Positions 5,536 to 9,605 of a stretch of 9,605 nucleotides of DNA are shown piece after piece. This DNA is from an uncultured Clostridia bacterium (lineage in GTDB: Bacteria > Bacillota > Clostridia > Lachnospirales > Lachnospiraceae): contig CAMWWR010000038.1 of NCBI GenBank assembly GCA_947178045.1, positions 1 through 9,605 on the forward strand, read 5' to 3'. The translations under genes were made by a program, and so were the position numbers. The notes beneath the pieces are model-generated. The model was not told where the DNA came from and did not search any database. It saw only the letters and a program-made list of their open reading frames with translations. Each line of letters opens with the position of its first letter. Position 1 is the stretch's first letter.

Positions 5536-5914
5536 AAATAATGCACAGAAATCGTAAAAGCACGATTTCGCACATAAAATTCTATGCAGAGAAACGGCCC
5601 CCTGCCCTCTTTTCTGCTTTAATAATGCAATTTTTTTCGGCACAGTCTCCGCGGCCCGGCGTTTGTGCGTTCCCACTGATTCCTGCCCTGATTCTGCTGT
5701 TTTTGCAATTCTGCTTTGGCAGCCCGCTCTCACATTATGTGTAAAATACTGCCGCACACCCTACTGCACATTCTACACTGATTCTTTTCATTATTCAAGC
5801 AAAACCGTGAAAAACACATGGAACTGGCCGAGAAGCCAAAGAAAAAACATATCGAGGATGCATGAATGAAACCTTCCGATGCGGGTATACTTGTGAATAC
5901 CCTGCGCGGTTTTG

Positions 5915-5949
5915 TTGTTACAGTTCAGCTTTCGGCTTCCCGGTAACAT
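5915..5949. repeat. Palindromic repeat, copy 2 of 2
   Basis: Same 35-bp layout as copy 1 and in the same orientation: TGTTAC (5916-5921) pairs with GTAACA (5943-5948), and the inner AGCT-TTC-GGCT can pair with one G-U. It lies 76 bases before the spoIIR start and may fold in its leader RNA. Confidence 0.75.
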
Positions 5950-6024
5950 ATTGTTCCGCAGCCGCGCGGTATGAAGTTTTTCGGGATTGAAAATGCCGCT
6001 TGCGCGGCGGAATGAGAGGAAATA

Positions 6025-6927
6025 ATGAAAATAAAAATGAGAAACAGAATGACAGATCCGGATTTCCGTATCATCCGGCCGCAGGATCAGAAGCTCTGGC
6101 CCGGCTTTGCCGCACTGCTCGCCCTGCTGTGCGTTATATTTTACTTCTGGTTCGGGCTGCTGCTGTTCCTGATGGGCTGCCGCAGTACCGTGGACGAAGC
6201 GGACAGTCTTGCCCGTGAAACCTCGCTTCAGGAATCCGTCGCCGACGAGGTGCTGCGTCTCCATATCATTGCCGACAGCAATTCGGAGGCCGACCAGCAG
6301 GTAAAGCTTCTTGTAAAGGAGGCCGTGCTTACATATCTCAAGCCGTGCCTCGCCGATGTGACAACAAAGGAGCAGGCAATCGAGGTGATTTCGGAGCAGC
6401 TGGATGAGCTGGCCCGGACGGCCTCGCAGGTACTTGCAGACCAGGGCTTCTCCTACTCCGCCAGCGCCGAGCTCACACGCAGCTATTTCCCGATCAAAGT
6501 CTACGGTGATCTGAGACTGCCCGCAGGGGAGTACGACGCCCTGAAGATCCGCCTCGGCAGCGCCTCCGGGAAAAACTGGTGGTGCCTTGTCTTCCCGCAG
6601 CTCTGCTTTGTCGACGTCACTTACGGCGTCCTGCCGGAGGAATCCCGCGACGAGCTGCGGGCGCTGCTCACGGAGGAGAAATTCCGGCTGCTGTTTCCGG
6701 ATGACAACGGGAATACATCTGAATCCGTTCTCCCGCGCCTCGCGGAAGCAGGGCTTCCCTTTGACTGCCGGGAATTCCTGCCAGAGTCCGGGGCGGATAC
6801 CGTCCTCCTTATTCTGCCGGAAGCGGCATACCTGTCGGCCCGGCTGTCTCCTGCAGAAGAAGCGCAGGAAGCTGCCCCGGTCGTTCGGTTCTGGATATTG
6901 GAACAGCTGAAAAAACTGTTTCAATAA
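6025..6927 (+). CDS. spoIIR: Stage II sporulation protein R
   Basis: Signal protein made in the forespore and exported to the intermembrane space, where it switches on the protease SpoIIGA and so the processing of pro-sigma-E in the mother cell. The 300-residue product has a cytoplasmic head of ~25 residues, a hydrophobic segment at ~26-51, then the SpoIIR core: 'LRLHIIADSNSEADQQVKL' (77-95), 'YFPIKVYGDLRLPAGEYDAL' (154-173) and 'GKNWWCLVFPQLCFVD' (182-197), all family hallmarks. The ATG at 6025 follows AGAGGA at 6015-6020. The hydrophobic segment ends in LMGC (C52), which resembles a lipobox. Residues ~205-300 diverge from the shorter B. subtilis protein. It stands alone, divergent from ddl and convergent with fba. 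A sigma-F promoter would be expected; I did not find a good match. Confidence 0.93.
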   Translation: MKIKMRNRMTDPDFRIIRPQDQKLWPGFAALLALLCVIFYFWFGLLLFLMGCRSTVDEADSLARETSLQESVADEVLRLHIIADSNSEADQQVKLLVKEAVLTYLKPCLADVTTKEQAIEVISEQLDELARTASQVLADQGFSYSASAELTRSYFPIKVYGDLRLPAGEYDALKIRLGSASGKNWWCLVFPQLCFVDVTYGVLPEESRDELRALLTEEKFRLLFPDDNGNTSESVLPRLAEAGLPFDCREFLPESGADTVLLILPEAAYLSARLSPAEEAQEAAPVVRFWILEQLKKLFQ

Positions 6928-6938
6928 AACGGCAAACA

Positions 6939-6981
6939 CCGCCGCACGGAGGAATACTCTTCCCCCGCGCGGCGGCATTTT
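6939..6981. terminator. Terminator shared by convergent spoIIR and fba
   Basis: Sixteen-base arms at 6939-6954 and 6960-6975 (CCGCCGCACGGAGGAA against TTCCCCCGCGCGGCGG), two A-C mismatches, loop TACTC. CATTTTA follows on the plus strand; TGTTTGCCGTTTT follows on the minus strand. Confidence 0.8.
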
Positions 6982-7026
6982 ACGCGTTTCTGATGTTATG
7001 ACAGCAGAGCCGTCTCTGCCGGAAGC

Positions 7027-7890
7027 TCAGGCCTTTCCCACGGAACCGAACAGCTCCATCTTCTCCTTGATGGTCGCCTTGATCGCCTCAAAGCCCGGAG
7101 CCAGAAGCTTTCTCGGGTCAAAGCCCTTACCAGAGAGATCCTTACCCGCCTCAACATACTTTCTCGTCGCTGCCGCGAACGAAAGCTGGCACTCGGTATT
7201 TACGTTGATCTTCGCCACGCCGAGCGAGATCGCCTTCTTGATCATATCCTCCGGGATACCGGTGCCGCCGTGCAGCACGAGAGGCATATCGCCGGTCAGC
7301 TTCTGGATGGCGTCGAGCGTTTCAAAGCTCAGCCCCTCCCAGTTCTCCGGATATTTGCCGTGGATATTGCCGATGCCCGCCGCGAGCATCGTCACACCGA
7401 GATCCGCGATCTGCTTGCACTCCTGCGGATCCGCGCACTCGCCACGGCCGATCACGCCGTCCTCCTCGCCGCCGATGGAGCCAACCTCCGCCTCGAGGGA
7501 AAGTCCCTTCTGCGCGCACACCTCAACGAGCTCCTTCGTCTTTTCCACGTTCTCCGCGATCGGATAGTGGGAGCCGTCGAACATGATCGAGGAAAAGCCC
7601 GCCTCGATACATTTGTAGCAGCCCTCATACGAGCCGTGATCCAGATGCAGCGCAACCGGAACCGTGATGCCCAGCTCCTCGATCATCGCCTTCACCATGG
7701 CTGCCACGGTCTTGTAGCCCGTCATATACTTGCCCGCACCCTCGGAGACGCCGAGGATAATCGGTGAATTGCACTCCTGCGCCGTCAGCAGCGCGGCCTT
7801 TGTCCACTCAAGATTATTGATATTGAACTGGCCCACCGCATATTTGCCGGCCTTTGCCTTCTGAAGCATGTCCTTCGCCGATACTAACAT
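7027..7890 (-). CDS. fba: Class II fructose-1,6-bisphosphate aldolase
   Basis: Zinc-dependent glycolytic enzyme that splits fructose-1,6-bisphosphate into dihydroxyacetone phosphate and glyceraldehyde-3-phosphate. The 287-residue product has 'HLDHG' (D84 catalytic, H85 zinc ligand), 'EAEVG' (133-137), 'GNIHGKYP' with zinc ligand H177, 'HGGTGIP' with H207, and 'KINVNTE' for phosphate binding. Length and motifs fit the short class IIA/B proteins of clostridia; tagatose-bisphosphate aldolases (GatY/KbaY) are close relatives, but no tagatose genes are nearby. AAGGAGGA at 7904-7897 lies six bases before the ATG at 7890, an excellent ribosome site for a highly expressed gene. Codon choice is strongly biased, as expected for glycolysis. 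Single-gene unit, convergent with spoIIR and divergent from the HAD gene. Confidence 0.96.
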   Translation of the reverse strand: MLVSAKDMLQKAKAGKYAVGQFNINNLEWTKAALLTAQECNSPIILGVSEGAGKYMTGYKTVAAMVKAMIEELGITVPVALHLDHGSYEGCYKCIEAGFSSIMFDGSHYPIAENVEKTKELVEVCAQKGLSLEAEVGSIGGEEDGVIGRGECADPQECKQIADLGVTMLAAGIGNIHGKYPENWEGLSFETLDAIQKLTGDMPLVLHGGTGIPEDMIKKAISLGVAKINVNTECQLSFAAATRKYVEAGKDLSGKGFDPRKLLAPGFEAIKATIKEKMELFGSVGKA

Positions 7891-7953
7891 TTGAAATCCT
7901 CCTTAATAATGATACTCGGATGCTGCCCGGCACAGTCCGCCTGCCCCGTAAAG

Positions 7954-7985
7954 GGCCGCAGCAACCACTTATAACCAGTATACTA
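7954..7985 (-). promoter_or_regulatory. Probable fba promoter region
   Basis: On the minus strand a TATACT-type -10 (7984-7979) and a TATAAG alternative (7975-7970) lie about 80-95 bases before the fba start. The matching -35 elements (TTCCAT or TTGGAC, within the adjacent inverted repeat) are weak, so which is used cannot be decided. Confidence 0.4.
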
Positions 7986-8009
7986 CAGTTCGTCCAAAAA
8001 TGGAACTGT
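7985..8009. other. Inverted repeat over the likely fba -35 region
   Basis: ACAGTTC (7985-7991) and GAACTGT (8003-8009), perfect, 11 bases apart, with seven T following on the plus strand. It may be an operator for fba, or a hairpin that stops plus-strand transcription entering from fba. Confidence 0.5.
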
Positions 8010-8019
8010 TTTTTTCAGA

Positions 8020-8047
8020 TCTGCCGCGTCCCGAAAAACACGGCAGA
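8020..8047. other. Second inverted repeat in the fba/HAD intergenic region
   Basis: TCTGCCGCGT (8020-8029) and ACACGGCAGA (8038-8047), 9 of 10 pairs, loop of eight. No T-run on either side. It lies between the two divergent promoters; role unknown. Confidence 0.5.
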
Positions 8048-8081
8048 CACGGTGGAAAACGTAAAATGAGGAAATATGTAA

Positions 8082-8110
8082 TTGCCGGACACAAAAATCT
8101 ATGCTAAACT
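8082..8110 (+). promoter_or_regulatory. Probable promoter of the HAD gene
   Basis: TTGCCG (8082-8087), 17-base spacer, TAAACT (8105-8110) with an extended TG one base before the -10. Start near 8117, giving a leader of about 110 bases in which I see no riboswitch-like structure. Confidence 0.55.
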
Positions 8111-8228
8111 GATCGTGACAGCGGCCCCCGCAAAAAACAGAGGAAGCTTGAACGAAAAACATCTTCAAACTCTTCATTGAAGCAGTATTGCAGACAGATC
8201 CGCAGGATTCACAGGAGGAAAAAACAAG

Positions 8229-8894
8229 ATGCCTGACATGGTGAATTTGAAATATATTTTCTTTGATATGGGCTACACGCTGGCTGACGAGAGCCTTGCC
8301 TGGGAGAAGCGCTGCGCAGAGCAGGCGCAGACGGCGCAGGCAAGGGCGCTTGGTCTGACCGCGGAGGACATTTATAATGAGATCGCTGCCGCATCGCGCG
8401 CCTATCTGCCGCAATTCCGCACAGTGGTGGAAAAATTCCATTTCAGCGAGGCCGCGCCGTACCGCAGGGAGTTCGAGGCTCTGTACGAGGATGCGGCATA
8501 CATATTGGAGCGGCTGTCTGCCCGGTATCGGCTCGGCGTCATTGCAAACCAGAGCGCGGGGCTATCGGAGCGGCTTGAGGAGTACGGCATCCGGCAATAT
8601 TTTGACGTTGTAGTCTCCTCCTGGGAGCACCGCTGCATGAAGCCCGACCGCCGTCTGTTCGAAATCGCGCTGGAGGAAGCGGGCTGCAGGGCACCACAGG
8701 CCGTGATGGTGGGCGACCGCCTAGACAATGATATCTTTCCTGCGAAAGCCCTCGGAATGAAAACGATCTGGGTGCGCCAGGGCTTCGGGGGTATGCAGGA
8801 GCCGCGCAGCGCGGAGTATGAGGCAGATTATGTAACAGAGACGCTCCGCGGGGTGCTGGAGGTGCTGCTGCCTGCCGGAGCAGAAGCAAAGTAA
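8229..8894 (+). CDS. HAD-superfamily hydrolase-like protein with a DxGxT motif
   Basis: The 221-residue cytoplasmic product has the HAD fold landmarks: motif I 'FFDMGYTL' (D13), motif II 'VIANQS' (S109), motif III lysine in 'CMKPDRRLFEIAL' (K138), and motif IV 'MVGDRLDNDIFPAKALGMKTIWVRQG' (D163, D168). The helical cap between motifs I and II marks it as subfamily I. Motif I reads D-x-G-x-T instead of D-x-D-x-T, so the usual acid/base aspartate two residues after the nucleophile is missing; the substrate and even phosphatase activity are uncertain. ATG 8229 is placed ten bases after AGGAGG (8213-8218); ATG 8238 is an alternative. It stands alone, divergent from fba and convergent with the next gene. 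Confidence 0.85.
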   Translation: MPDMVNLKYIFFDMGYTLADESLAWEKRCAEQAQTAQARALGLTAEDIYNEIAAASRAYLPQFRTVVEKFHFSEAAPYRREFEALYEDAAYILERLSARYRLGVIANQSAGLSERLEEYGIRQYFDVVVSSWEHRCMKPDRRLFEIALEEAGCRAPQAVMVGDRLDNDIFPAKALGMKTIWVRQGFGGMQEPRSAEYEADYVTETLRGVLEVLLPAGAEAK

Positions 8895-8942
8895 AATTGC
8901 CTCGGATTATTCAATGCCGTATCGTTTCTTCCCCGCTCTTAA

Positions 8943-9452
8943 TCAGCTCCCATTCACCATTTTTTCAAGAATTGCCTGCGCCTCTTCTGCATTTTCCGCC
9001 GGACCGTAATACAGGGTAACATCCCGTGCAGAGTATAAACAGATCAGTTGAAAATTCTCGGAGGCAGAGCTGGAATTGGCATACGGAAGCCATACATAAT
9101 TCTTAAAGGCATCCTCCACGCTGTGCTGAGGCCAGATCACAAAATGCGGAACGATCACATCCCCGTTCATTTTCGCCCTGATTTGCTCGGCAAAGGTTCG
9201 ATTACCCGATATTTTCCCCCGGTAAACGATACCGTCGACAGCAATCATTCCTTCGAGCTCTGTCGGCGCCAGAAGATGCCGATGCCATGTAACTTCAAAA
9301 ACCGCCTCCACCCGTTTCCCGTCGAGGGAGCACAGCGTTGTAAATATATATTTTTTCTTCGGCGTAAGATAGGATTTGAGCACAAATCCTGTAACTATGA
9401 CGAAAACCAGCAATATGACGATCAGGATTTCCCGTTTTTTCCGTTTCTCCAT
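8943..9452 (-). CDS. Small membrane-anchored protein of unknown function
   Basis: The 169-residue product has a basic head (MEKRKKREI), one membrane segment at ~8-28 (LIVILLVFVIVTGFVLKSYL) and an extracytoplasmic part of ~140 residues. That part looks like mixed beta strands ('KYIFTTLCSLDGKRVEAVFEVTWHRHLL', given here in pieces, and 'GMIAVDGIVYRGKI'), with two Trp/Tyr-rich turns, and ends in a short helix 'AEEAQAILEKMV'. No catalytic motif is visible. GGAGGA at 9466-9461 lies eight bases before the ATG at 9452, so the start is well supported. I do not recognise the family. Its stop lies 48 bases from the end of the convergent HAD gene, with no evident terminator between them. Confidence 0.75.
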   Translation of the reverse strand: MEKRKKREILIVILLVFVIVTGFVLKSYLTPKKKYIFTTLCSLDGKRVEAVFEVTWHRHLLAPTELEGMIAVDGIVYRGKISGNRTFAEQIRAKMNGDVIVPHFVIWPQHSVEDAFKNYVWLPYANSSSASENFQLICLYSARDVTLYYGPAENAEEAQAILEKMVNGS

Positions 9453-9498
9453 TTTCCTGTTCCTCCATTTTTCCCGATGCTCCTGGCTCTTGAATCGA

Positions 9499-9523
9499 GC
9501 AGGGAAAGTTTTTTCTTCCCTGC
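9499..9523. other. Hairpin upstream of the gene at 9452
   Basis: GCAGGGAA (9499-9506) and TTCCCTGC (9516-9523), perfect 8-bp stem, T-rich loop. It lies ~47 bases upstream of the minus-strand gene and may sit in its leader. Confidence 0.45.
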
Positions 9524-9542
9524 GTATAAAATCAGGGAAATG

Positions 9543-9577
9543 CTGAGGAAGCGCTGATTAAATCATCGCTTCCTCAG
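9543..9577. repeat. Long palindrome near the window end
   Basis: CTGAGGAAGCG (9543-9553) and CGCTTCCTCAG (9567-9577) are perfect, and the interior adds TGAT/ATCA around a TAA centre, giving 15 pairs and one mismatch. No T-run follows on either strand, so it is more like a dispersed palindrome or element end than a terminator. Confidence 0.6.
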
Positions 9578-9605
9578 AGCCTCCGGCGGATGCACACGGA
9601 TTTGC

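Larger units (their letters stand above)
5406..6024. other. Gene-free region between divergent ddl and spoIIR
   Basis: No ORF here has a ribosome site or a recognisable protein; the longest frames run into the gene starts on either side in the wrong frame. It holds the ddl leader hairpin, two copies of a 35-bp palindromic repeat, a GAAATCGT-ACGATTTC hairpin (5548-5569), a GGGTAT-ATACCC inverted repeat (5883-5902) and a small GCCGC-GCGGC hairpin just upstream of spoIIR. Promoters for both flanking genes should be in it, but none matched a consensus well. Confidence 0.7.

Noticed and set aside
5314..5757. 147-codon minus-strand ORF across the ddl start and upstream region
   Set aside because: Out of frame with ddl, no ribosome site, and it spans the palindromic repeat and hairpin; composition is not protein-like.
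5968..5995. Sigma-F promoter ahead of spoIIR
   Set aside because: GTATG at about the right place fits a -35, but the following -10 lacks the GG and spaced A residues; too weak to call.
5791..6978. 395-codon minus-strand ORF opposite spoIIR
   Set aside because: SpoIIR on the plus strand shows clear family motifs; the minus frame is a GC-rich shadow with no recognisable protein, and it runs through the terminator and palindromic repeat.

Overview
The window looks like chromosome of a spore-forming, Gram-positive clostridium, most likely a Lachnospiraceae-type Firmicute. The reasons are a clear SpoIIR sporulation protein, strong AGGAGG ribosome binding sites, Ddl and MurI for peptidoglycan, a class II aldolase of the clostridial type, a DUF1934 (YwiB-like) protein, and a holin-like type I toxin of a kind common in these bacteria. 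The genus assignment is inference from gene content; no search was run.

Layout. Bases 2-415 (+) hold the C-terminal part of an AraC-family regulator cut by the window edge, followed by nagA (540-1802, +), so this end concerns amino-sugar use. Bases 1821-2156 contain what reads as a complete type I toxin-antitoxin locus: a toxin promoter, a leader that can hide or expose the Shine-Dalgarno sequence, a 30-32 residue membrane peptide, and a convergent antisense RNA with its own consensus promoter and terminator. Directly after it a separate promoter drives a membrane-anchored protein of unknown function (2266-2760, +), whose end runs into a 40-nt tandem repeat. A strong two-way terminator (2915-2963) separates this from a minus-strand cluster read ddl, murI, DUF1934 (5405 down to 3014), two steps of peptidoglycan precursor supply plus a small conserved protein.

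Bases 5406-6024 are a 619-base gene-free stretch carrying several inverted repeats, including two copies of a 35-bp palindromic repeat. Then come spoIIR (6025-6927, +), a shared terminator, and fba (7027-7890, -). A 338-base divergent region with two inverted repeats and likely promoters separates fba from a HAD-family gene (8229-8894, +). The window ends with a small membrane-anchored protein of unknown function (8943-9452, -) and a long palindrome.

The most interesting item is the toxin-antitoxin locus at 1821-2156: every regulatory part can be read from the sequence, and the leader has four alternating complementary blocks that include the ribosome binding site. The 40-nt repeat, in which each unit carries the same 13-codon tail in a successive reading frame, is the second.
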